Shown here in pieces: positions 1 through 5,588 of a stretch of 7,955 nucleotides of DNA. This DNA comes from Bacillota bacterium (GTDB lineage Bacteria; Bacillota_I; Bacilli_A; Acholeplasmatales; Acholeplasmataceae), in assembly GCA_023458995.1 (NCBI GenBank), contig JAEWVV010000113.1:1-7955 (forward strand), given 5' to 3'. A program made the translations under genes and the position numbers. Below the pieces are notes generated by a model. The model did no database searches and was not told the origin of the DNA. It worked only from the letters and a program-made list of their open reading frames with translations. Numbering within the stretch: position 1 is the first letter of the stretch; each line of letters opens with the position of its first letter.

Positions 1-2
1 AA

Positions 3-245
3 GTAGATTATGAAGGTGAAGACTTATCATTTACATTTGAACTCTATCAAGGATATATCGATCAAATCAATGGTAATAACATTATATCAAGTGATTACAC
101 AATCAATGGGAACCAACTTACGATTTCAAAGGAATACATTGATCAAATTATCCTAAATGAGCCAAACCGAGAAACAATTGTTTTAACCTATGTTTTAGTC
201 AATGGACCATTTAGTATTTTTGGTGCTATCTTCATCAGTCTATAA
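3..245 (+). CDS. C-terminal part of a protein with an X2/Ig-like beta-sandwich domain (partial)
   Basis: An open frame runs from the left edge to TAA at 243-245 and encodes the last 80 residues of a protein whose start lies outside the window. The visible part alternates hydrophobic and polar residues as in beta strands. It contains the string DYTINGNQLTISKEYI, followed by an ETIVLTY strand and a final FGAIFISL strand. This order (DYT, short turn, LTISKEYI, then a strand ending the protein) is what I recall from carbohydrate-binding X2/Ig-like domains, which are common accessory modules of secreted or surface proteins. The family call is from memory of the pattern, not a search. No catalytic motif, membrane anchor or sorting signal is visible in this piece. 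The function of the whole protein cannot be told. A terminator follows directly. Confidence 0.7.
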   Translation, partial: VDYEGEDLSFTFELYQGYIDQINGNNIISSDYTINGNQLTISKEYIDQIILNEPNRETIVLTYVLVNGPFSIFGAIFISL

Positions 246-290
246 TGAATGATACATTGTTAATTACAATATAAATTAATACAAATAACC

Positions 291-318
291 AAAGGAAAGT
301 ACTTTCTTTCCTTTTTCA
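291..318 (+). terminator. Rho-independent terminator after the X2-domain gene
   Basis: A perfect 9-bp stem, AAAGGAAAG (291-299) with CTTTCCTTT (306-314), encloses a 6-base loop and continues into T-rich sequence. It closes the upstream gene before the pepF promoter. The stem is AT-rich, so it may be of moderate strength. Confidence 0.7.
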
Positions 319-322
319 TTTC

Positions 323-338
323 TTGTCTTATAAGACAA
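323..338. promoter_or_regulatory. Perfect 16-bp palindrome over the pepF -35 (candidate operator)
   Basis: TTGTCTTATAAGACAA is its own reverse complement (8+8, no gap) and its left half supplies the -35 hexamer. Its position fits a dimeric repressor blocking RNA polymerase. The regulator is unknown. As an RNA it would make only a loopless helix, so a DNA-level role is more likely than a terminator. Confidence 0.5.
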
Positions 339-351
339 ATCATAGTATAAT
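323..351 (+). promoter_or_regulatory. Promoter of the pepF-membrane protein operon
   Basis: The -35 TTGTCT (323-328) and the perfect -10 TATAAT (346-351) are separated by 17 bases, the ideal sigma-70/SigA spacing. The predicted start is near 358. A purine-rich ribosome site (AAAGAGG, 363-369) follows, before ATG at 378. The -35 is embedded in a palindrome listed separately. Confidence 0.8.
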
Positions 352-377
352 TAACCCTAAAGAAAGAGGTATCACAT

Positions 378-2069
378 ATGAAATTCAGTGAATATAAGTA
401 TGAACGTCCTGATTTAGATAAAGTCAAGAAAAGTTTAGAAGAACAACTTGAATTAATCAATACAGGTAGAGATTTAAAAACAGAGATTAAGGCAGCCTAT
501 AACATCTTTGAACTCAATGATGATCTTAGTTCATTTGGTGTATTAGCAAGTATTCGTAACTCAATTGATACAACCGATGAATTCTATGAAAAGGAACAAG
601 ATTTCTTTGATGAAAATGGTCCTGTCTTACAGGAATACCAACAAATCTTCATCGAAAAGCTTCTTGATTCACCACATCGTGAAGGTTTATCAAAAGAGTT
701 TGGTACGCTCTTATTTGAAAGAGGAGAACTTGCAAGAAAGACATTCAAGCCAGAAATCATTCCTGATCTTCAACTTGAAAATAAACTTTCAACTGAATAC
801 TCTAAACTTCAAGCATCAGCTAAGATTCCATTCAAGGGTGAAATCTATAATTTATCCCAAATGGCACCATTCTTACAAGATTTAGACCGTGAAACAAGAC
901 ACCAAGCACAGCTTGCTGTCTCAAAATTCTTTGCTGATAACGAAGATAAGTTCGACCGTATCTATGATGACATGGTTAAAGTTCGTACCAAAATAGCTAA
1001 AGCTTTAGGTTACAAGAACTTCGTTCAACTCGGTTATGATCGTTTTGGTCGTACAGATTATAATGCAAAAGATGTTAAAGAATATCGTGATCAAATCTAC
1101 GAAGATATCGTTCCATTAGTTAATGACTTAACAAAGAGAAAAGCGAAACGTCTTGGTATTGAAGATCCTAAATCTTATGACCTAGCGTTATCCTTCTTAT
1201 CAGGTAACCCAACACCTAAGGGTGACCGTGCATGGCAAGTTGAAAGAGCGAAGAAGATGTATGATGAAATGTCACCAGAAACATCTAAGTTCTTTAACTT
1301 TATGTTAGATCAAGAACTACTTGACCTAGATTCTAAAAAAGGTAAACAAGGTGGTGGATATTGTACCTATATCCCAAGCCATAACGCACCCTTCATTTTT
1401 GCCAACTTCAATGGAACATCACATGACGTTGATGTCTTAACACATGAAGCAGGACATGCTTTCCAAGTTTATTCATCAAGAGATTTAATTCCTGAATATA
1501 GATGGCCAACCATGGAAGCTGCGGAAATCCATTCAATGAGTATGGAATTCCTTGCTTATCCTTGGATTGAAAGTTTCTTCCTACAAGATACTGCTAAATA
1601 CAAATTCAGTCATTTAGCTGGTGCTGTATCCTTCTTACCATACGGCGTTGCAGTCGATGAATTCCAACATGAAGTCTATGAAAAACCAGAAATGACACCA
1701 GAAGAAAGAAAACAAACATGGCGTCGTATTGAAAAGAAGTACCTACCCTTTAAAGATTATGGGGATGATACCTTCATGGAAAAAGGAACTTATTGGTTTA
1801 GACAAGGTCATATCTTTAGTTCTCCTTTCTATTATATCGATTACACACTTGCTCAAGTGTGTGCATTCCAATACTGGATTAAGAGCCAAGAAGATCATAC
1901 GAAAGCACTTGATTCCTACATTAAACTCTGTAAATTAGGTGGTTCTAAGAGTTTCTTAGGTTTAGTTGAAGAGGCTAAACTTAAAAATCCATTTAAGAAG
2001 GGTACCGTTAAAGAAATTGTTAAGCCAATCAGAGCTTACTTAGATTCAGTTGACGATTTAAAACTCTAA
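378..2069 (+). CDS. pepF: M3 family oligoendopeptidase (PepF-like)
   Basis: This is a zinc metallopeptidase of family M3, expected to be cytoplasmic and to cut short peptides, for example those brought in by peptide transporters. The 563-residue product has the HEXXH zinc motif as HEAGH at 356-360 within the sequence LTHEAGHAF. The third ligand is most likely E383 in AAEIHSMSMEF, matching the conserved downstream Glu of the family. Just before the zinc site is GGGYCTYIPS...FANFNG, typical of M3 enzymes. Near the C-terminus, H478 and the Tyr-rich stretch around Y485-Y489 (SSPFYYIDY) match the substrate-binding segment. No signal peptide is seen. The length fits the shorter M3 branch (about 550-570 residues) rather than classical PepF at about 600, so the exact ortholog name is less certain than the family. 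The start is ATG 378, with AAAGAGG eight bases upstream. It is the first gene of a two-gene operon with the membrane protein behind it. Confidence 0.92.
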   Translation: MKFSEYKYERPDLDKVKKSLEEQLELINTGRDLKTEIKAAYNIFELNDDLSSFGVLASIRNSIDTTDEFYEKEQDFFDENGPVLQEYQQIFIEKLLDSPHREGLSKEFGTLLFERGELARKTFKPEIIPDLQLENKLSTEYSKLQASAKIPFKGEIYNLSQMAPFLQDLDRETRHQAQLAVSKFFADNEDKFDRIYDDMVKVRTKIAKALGYKNFVQLGYDRFGRTDYNAKDVKEYRDQIYEDIVPLVNDLTKRKAKRLGIEDPKSYDLALSFLSGNPTPKGDRAWQVERAKKMYDEMSPETSKFFNFMLDQELLDLDSKKGKQGGGYCTYIPSHNAPFIFANFNGTSHDVDVLTHEAGHAFQVYSSRDLIPEYRWPTMEAAEIHSMSMEFLAYPWIESFFLQDTAKYKFSHLAGAVSFLPYGVAVDEFQHEVYEKPEMTPEERKQTWRRIEKKYLPFKDYGDDTFMEKGTYWFRQGHIFSSPFYYIDYTLAQVCAFQYWIKSQEDHTKALDSYIKLCKLGGSKSFLGLVEEAKLKNPFKKGTVKEIVKPIRAYLDSVDDLKL

Positions 2070-2070
2070 T

Positions 2071-2466
2071 ATGAAATTTAAAGTTTTAAGACTTCTTGTA
2101 CAAATACTCTTAGTTGGAATCTTCTTTTTCCCAATGATGCATCAAAAAGATCAAGAAGACATCTTATTTAATGGATTTGAAGCAATCCTCCAAGGTGATT
2201 ATCTTGTGATTGGTAATATCGTGATTGCATGTGTATTACTTGGTGTAATACTTCATCTGTTATCGACTGTTTATGAGATGATTGATTTTAAATCATATCA
2301 AAAAATGGAAGGTACAGTTAATATCATCGTGAATATTACCGTATTTTTAAGCTTGATTATCATCACATTCCTTGGAACATTTCTCTTAGTTTTCGGATAC
2401 ATCATGGTAGGACTCATGATTTTATCTACCTACTTAAGGTATTTAGAACAAAAGAAAAACGAATAA
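2071..2466 (+). CDS. Hypothetical 131-residue membrane protein with about four helices
   Basis: I do not recognise this family. The product is highly hydrophobic, with likely membrane helices at about residues 7-23, 46-68, 82-100 and 102-124. A short acidic/polar loop (KDQEDILFNG) follows helix 1, and the C-terminus is charged (EQKKNE). There is no signal-peptide cleavage site or catalytic motif. The ATG begins one base after the pepF stop (TAA-T-ATG), and no convincing Shine-Dalgarno sequence precedes it. Translation is therefore probably coupled to pepF by ribosome restart. It shares the pepF promoter and ends at a terminator, so it belongs to that transcript. A link to peptide uptake or membrane housekeeping would be guesswork. 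Confidence 0.8.
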   Translation: MKFKVLRLLVQILLVGIFFFPMMHQKDQEDILFNGFEAILQGDYLVIGNIVIACVLLGVILHLLSTVYEMIDFKSYQKMEGTVNIIVNITVFLSLIIITFLGTFLLVFGYIMVGLMILSTYLRYLEQKKNE

Positions 2467-2472
2467 ATAACG

Positions 2473-2501
2473 AAACGCACTTCTTATGAGGTGCGTTTTT
2501 C
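2473..2501 (+). terminator. Rho-independent terminator of the pepF operon
   Basis: An 8-bp stem, AAACGCAC (2473-2480) with GTGCGTTT (2491-2498), has a 10-base loop and runs into TTTTTC. The GC-rich core and U-tract make this a convincing terminator, a few bases after the membrane-protein stop. Confidence 0.88.
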
Positions 2502-2531
2502 TATAATGTATAAAAATTACCATTATTCGAC

Positions 2532-2545
2532 AAAAAGCGGTTTTA
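2532..2545. promoter_or_regulatory. Degenerate cre-like site upstream of the SIS gene
   Basis: AAAAAGCGGTTTTA matches the cre consensus TGWAANCGNTNWCA at 11 of 14 positions, missing the outer TG and the C near the end. It shares an AAGCGnTTTTA core with the better site before the PTS gene (7734-7747), and it overlaps the -35 region of this promoter. CcpA control is plausible but unproven. Confidence 0.35.
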
Positions 2546-2557
2546 TCATTTTGTTCA

Positions 2558-2566
2558 TGCTACAAT
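2558..2566 (+). promoter_or_regulatory. Extended -10 promoter of the SIS (nagB-II) gene
   Basis: TGCTACAAT provides an extended -10 (TGn plus TACAAT at 2561-2566). No good -35 lies 16-18 bases upstream (CGGTTT at 17), which extended -10 promoters tolerate. Transcription would start near 2573, directly before the ribosome site GAGGTGAG (2574-2581). Confidence 0.55.
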
Positions 2567-2586
2567 CACTAGTGAGGTGAGCGTCC

Positions 2587-3615
2587 ATGTATTACATGCA
2601 TCAAGAAATCCATGAACAACCAAGTATCATCGAAAGGTTAGATCGAATGATTGAACCAAGGATGATTATGTTTCGGGATTTATTTTTAAAGAAAAATCCT
2701 AAGCATATCATCTTAGCTGCAAGAGGATCGTCTGATCATGCTTGTGTATATTTTAGATATATCGAAGAAATATGTTATGGATTACCTGTGAGCTTTGCTG
2801 CTCCATCAGTAGTTTCGATGTATCAATCAAAAATGAATTATGAAAATGCACTTATTCTTGGTGTATCACAATCAGGTCAAGCACAAGATGTGCTTGCCGT
2901 AATGAGAGAAGCTAAAAAACAAAATGCACTTGTCGTATCAATTACGAATGATCAAACATCACCGATGGCATTAGAAGCTGATTTTGCATTAAACCTTTAC
3001 GCCAATAAAGAATTAAGTGTTGCTGCAACCAAAACATTTACAACAGAGCTTTACATCCTAGCAAAAATCGTAAGTGTCATGTCCAATAATTCATTAGAAA
3101 ACGAACTCAAACGAGTACCACAATTTATGGAGAAAGTCTTTAATGTTGAAGAGAATATAAAAAGAGTGGCTGAACAATTTTCATCCACGAGTTTAACTTA
3201 TATTCTTGCAAGAGGTCCTTTATACGCAGTTGCACAAGAAGCTGCTTTAAAACTCTTAGAAACAACTTATATTCACGCAAAAGCTTATGCGACATCTGAT
3301 TTTCATCATGGACCGTTTGCTGCTATTGATGAAACTGTTCAAACAGTCATTTTCCTAGAAAAAGGTGTCATGTATCAAGATATGCTTGAAATGATTAATA
3401 AGATTGAACTTTCACACGGTAAACTCATTATTTTCACAAATGACGAATCTTATATCAACCGTAACCCTGTCATCTATCTACCTGAAACAAGTTTTATAAC
3501 ATCAGCATTTGTATTCTCATGTGCAGTACAACTCTTTAGTTATTATGTAGCATTATCAAAAGGACTTAATCCAGATCTACCCAGAGGCTTAAAGAAAGTT
3601 ACGATAACTAAATAA
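2587..3615 (+). CDS. nagB-II: SIS-family glucosamine-6-phosphate deaminase, NagB-II type
   Basis: The likely reaction is glucosamine-6-phosphate to fructose-6-phosphate plus ammonia, in the cytoplasm, the last step of hexosamine catabolism. The 342 residues form two SIS domains like the isomerase half of GlmS, with no glutaminase domain. SIS1 carries ARGSSDHA (45-52), the phosphate-binding SQSGQAQD (94-101) and VAATKTFTTEL (145-155). SIS2 carries ARGPLYAVAQEAALKL (208-223) and the active-site segment ATSDFHHGP (235-243). The end, GLNPDLPRGLKKVTITK, closely follows the C-terminus I recall for Shewanella-type NagB-II. D238 sits where I recall Glu in GlmS and NagB-II. Alternatives are AgaS-like galactosamine-6-phosphate deaminase (usually longer) or a FrlB-like deglycase. 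The nearby nagA and PTS genes support hexosamine use. The start is ATG 2587, with GAGGTG seven bases upstream. It is monocistronic, between its own promoter and a terminator. Confidence 0.78.
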   Translation: MYYMHQEIHEQPSIIERLDRMIEPRMIMFRDLFLKKNPKHIILAARGSSDHACVYFRYIEEICYGLPVSFAAPSVVSMYQSKMNYENALILGVSQSGQAQDVLAVMREAKKQNALVVSITNDQTSPMALEADFALNLYANKELSVAATKTFTTELYILAKIVSVMSNNSLENELKRVPQFMEKVFNVEENIKRVAEQFSSTSLTYILARGPLYAVAQEAALKLLETTYIHAKAYATSDFHHGPFAAIDETVQTVIFLEKGVMYQDMLEMINKIELSHGKLIIFTNDESYINRNPVIYLPETSFITSAFVFSCAVQLFSYYVALSKGLNPDLPRGLKKVTITK

Positions 3616-3616
3616 A

Positions 3617-3638
3617 AAACAATCCCGAAAGATTGTTT
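3617..3638. terminator. Bidirectional terminator between nagB-II and the small membrane gene
   Basis: A perfect 8-bp stem, AAACAATC (3617-3624) with GATTGTTT (3631-3638), encloses loop CCGAAA. Read on the plus strand it is followed by ACTTTTGTTTC. Read on the minus strand it is followed by TTTTTATTT. It can therefore stop both convergent genes. The minus gene's stop codon overlaps the edge of the stem. Confidence 0.8.
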
Positions 3639-3837
3639 ACTTTTGTTTCTTATATAAAATTACAACACGGACAACTAAGAGAACCGCAACTGCCATTAAT
3701 AGGATATCCATCCAAACATCAGATGTAGCACCACGATCTATTTTATTATAGACACGATAACCCAAAATACCTAAGATGGCAAGACCTACAACCCATGCTG
3801 AGATCAATACGATGGGACTTATACCTTGTTTTTTCAT
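3637..3837 (-). CDS. Small hypothetical two-helix membrane protein (66 residues)
   Basis: I do not recognise this family. The product has two hydrophobic helices at about residues 8-29 and 42-62. They are joined by a polar loop (YNKIDRGATSDVW), with Lys-rich ends (MKKQ and YKKQK). By the positive-inside rule both ends would be cytoplasmic. The gene is supported by a strong Shine-Dalgarno site, AGGAGG (3846-3851 on the minus strand), eight bases before ATG 3837. It also has a promoter-like pair upstream and a shared bidirectional terminator at its end. It is divergent from ptsI and convergent with nagB-II, so it sits alone. Nothing in the sequence links it to sugar metabolism. Confidence 0.72.
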   Translation of the reverse strand: MKKQGISPIVLISAWVVGLAILGILGYRVYNKIDRGATSDVWMDILLMAVAVLLVVRVVILYKKQK

Positions 3838-3861
3838 GTGGACTTCCTCCTCAATAATTAC

Positions 3862-3890
3862 ATTGTATATGAAAATTCAAGCAAAATCAA
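3862..3890 (-). promoter_or_regulatory. Promoter of the small membrane protein gene
   Basis: On the minus strand, TTGATT (3885-3890) and TACAAT (3862-3867) are 17 bases apart, with four of six and five of six consensus matches. The start would fall near 3855, just ahead of the AGGAGG ribosome site. Confidence 0.55.
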
Positions 3891-3904
3891 AGATTTGTTA
3901 TATT
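3876..3904 (+). promoter_or_regulatory. ptsI: Extended -10 promoter of ptsI
   Basis: TGTTATATT (3896-3904) is an extended -10. A weak -35, TTCAAG (3876-3881), lies 17 bases upstream. It overlaps the divergent promoter of the small membrane gene, so the two may compete for polymerase. Confidence 0.45.
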
Positions 3905-3942
3905 CTATCAAAAATAATCATGATATGAAAAGAGGACTAAAG

Positions 3943-5568
3943 ATGAAAACAATTATTGGCATAGGAGCATCTGATCACGTCGCAATTGAAAAGATACATT
4001 ATCTTGAACAAGCTGACTATCATGTTGATCAGAAAATGAATTGCAATAAAACAGATGAAATGAAATCATTTATTGAAACCAAAGATAAAGCAATTGAAGA
4101 ACTCAAAGTCTTACATGAAAAAGCGAAGATTCAAAACGAGAAAACAGCAGAAGTCTTTGAAATTCATCAAATGCTTTTAGATGATCTAGACTTCGTTGAA
4201 GGTGTTGAATCCTTACTTGATAAAGGGTATAACGCTGAGTATGCTGTTGAACAAACAGGAGATAAATTCAAACGAATCTTTGAAGCATCCGATAATGAAA
4301 TCTTACAAGCACGTGCGATGGATGTTTTAGATGTGACACGTCGAATGATTCGTATTTTTAAAGGCATTGAAGAAGAGAAACACGTTCCTGATGGCAAGTT
4401 TATTTTGATCAGTCAAGATTTATATCCATCTGATATCGTTAAGTTTGATACAGAGCATATTGCAGGGTTTGTTACAAAGTTTGGTTCAAAGAACTCACAT
4501 GCAGCAATTCTTGCAAGAACGCTAAATCTTCCTATAGTTGTTCATTTAGGTGACCGTTTTGATGAGATTCCACATTATGGAGTGCTTGCGATTAATGGAG
4601 CAACCGGTGAAGTAGTTATCAATCCCAATAAGTATATCTTAGATATTTATTCAAAGAAATTAAACGATGAAAAAGAGTTGTTAAGTGAACTCGAGAAATA
4701 TAGACATAAAGAAGCAATTTCTCCAGATGGCCATAAAGTGATTGTTGCTGCGAATATTGGTAATATCACAGACACAGAACTTGTGATTAAACATGATGCT
4801 GATGGTGTTGGGTTATTTAGAAGTGAATTCATTTACTTAGAAAGAAACGATTATCCATCTGAAGATGTACAGTTTAAGATCTACAAAGAAGTAGTTGAAA
4901 AGTTATCACCCAAGCAAGTGATTGTTAGAACACTTGATATTGGTGCTGATAAGACGGTTGATTACTTTAAGTTAGCACATGAAGAAAACCCAGCATTAGG
5001 GTATCGTGCGATTCGTATTTGTTTAAAAAATGTTGACTTATTTAAAGCGCAATTACGTGCATTACTTCGTGCATCTACATACGGAAACTTAGCAATTATG
5101 ATTCCAATGATCACTCATCTCGAACAAGTCCTTGAAACTAAACGTATTATCTTAGAAGTTAAAGAAGAACTTAAGACAGAAGGTAAAGCATTTAGAGATG
5201 ATATCAAAGTTGGTATTATGATTGAAACACCAGCTGCAGTCATGATTGCAGAAGAACTTGCAAAAGAAGTTGATTTCTTCTCAATTGGAACAAACGATTT
5301 AACACAATATACACTTGCAGTAGACCGGATGAATACAGAAATCGAACAATTATTTGATTCAAGACATCCAGCTGTTTTAAAGATGATTGAAATAACTGCA
5401 AAAGCTGCACATGATGCAGGTATATGGGTTGGGATTTGCGGTGAATCAGCAAGTGATTTATCACTGATTGACTTTTATATGAAGCATAAGATTGATGAAT
5501 TATCTGTTTCACCAGGAAAAGTATTACGGGTTAAGAAAGCCATTATCGAGTCAAAAAAAGAAGAGTGA
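3943..5568 (+). CDS. ptsI: Phosphoenolpyruvate-protein phosphotransferase (PTS enzyme I)
   Basis: Enzyme I takes the phosphate of PEP and passes it to HPr, the first step of all PTS sugar uptake, in the cytoplasm. The 541-residue product has the N-terminal HPr-binding helical region, then the swivel domain with active-site His186 in GSKNSHAAILA. The C-terminal PEP barrel has R293 in LFRSEF, LDIGADK, NPALGYRAIR, MIPMI, the IETPAA segment, SIGTNDLTQY and catalytic Cys499 in GICGES. The protein ends about 30 residues earlier than the roughly 570-residue enzymes of E. coli or Bacillus, shortly after the SVSPGK segment. I chose ATG 3943 because AGAGGA lies six bases upstream and translation then begins MKTIIGIGAS, like other EIs. 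In-frame starts further upstream add unrelated sequence and overlap the divergent gene. ptsH, the usual partner, is not adjacent. The TGA stop lies inside the terminator shared with nagA. Confidence 0.95.
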   Translation: MKTIIGIGASDHVAIEKIHYLEQADYHVDQKMNCNKTDEMKSFIETKDKAIEELKVLHEKAKIQNEKTAEVFEIHQMLLDDLDFVEGVESLLDKGYNAEYAVEQTGDKFKRIFEASDNEILQARAMDVLDVTRRMIRIFKGIEEEKHVPDGKFILISQDLYPSDIVKFDTEHIAGFVTKFGSKNSHAAILARTLNLPIVVHLGDRFDEIPHYGVLAINGATGEVVINPNKYILDIYSKKLNDEKELLSELEKYRHKEAISPDGHKVIVAANIGNITDTELVIKHDADGVGLFRSEFIYLERNDYPSEDVQFKIYKEVVEKLSPKQVIVRTLDIGADKTVDYFKLAHEENPALGYRAIRICLKNVDLFKAQLRALLRASTYGNLAIMIPMITHLEQVLETKRIILEVKEELKTEGKAFRDDIKVGIMIETPAAVMIAEELAKEVDFFSIGTNDLTQYTLAVDRMNTEIEQLFDSRHPAVLKMIEITAKAAHDAGIWVGICGESASDLSLIDFYMKHKIDELSVSPGKVLRVKKAIIESKKEE

Positions 5569-5588
5569 TTTCTGAATCACTCTTTTTT
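5556..5588. terminator. Bidirectional terminator holding the ptsI and nagA stop codons
   Basis: A perfect 10-bp stem, AAGAGTGATT (5561-5570) with AATCACTCTT (5575-5584), has a TCTG tetraloop, with A and T runs on the flanks. The U-tract is TTTTTT on the plus strand and TTCTTTTTTT on the minus strand. The ptsI TGA (5566-5568) and nagA TGA (5577-5579 on the minus strand) both sit within the stem. Confidence 0.92.

Noticed and set aside
260..460. Minus-strand 66-codon open frame over the pepF promoter
   Set aside because: It covers the terminator, the promoter and the pepF start, has no ribosome site and a low-complexity Ser/Leu/Phe composition. It is a chance frame.
565..885. Plus-strand frame inside pepF (also 1729-1938)
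   Set aside because: These are alternative frames of a well-supported peptidase gene, without ribosome sites or recognisable sequence.
3826..3942. Longer N-terminus for enzyme I from ATG 3826 or ATG 3925
   Set aside because: The extra residues do not resemble EI, they run over the divergent gene and promoters, and ATG 3943 has the well-placed AGAGGA site.
4167..4397. Minus-strand frames inside ptsI (also 4647-4832 and 5240-5512) and a plus-strand frame in nagA (5632-5853)
   Set aside because: They lie antisense to genes with clear motifs and have Ser/Leu-rich shadow composition. No promoter or ribosome site was seen.
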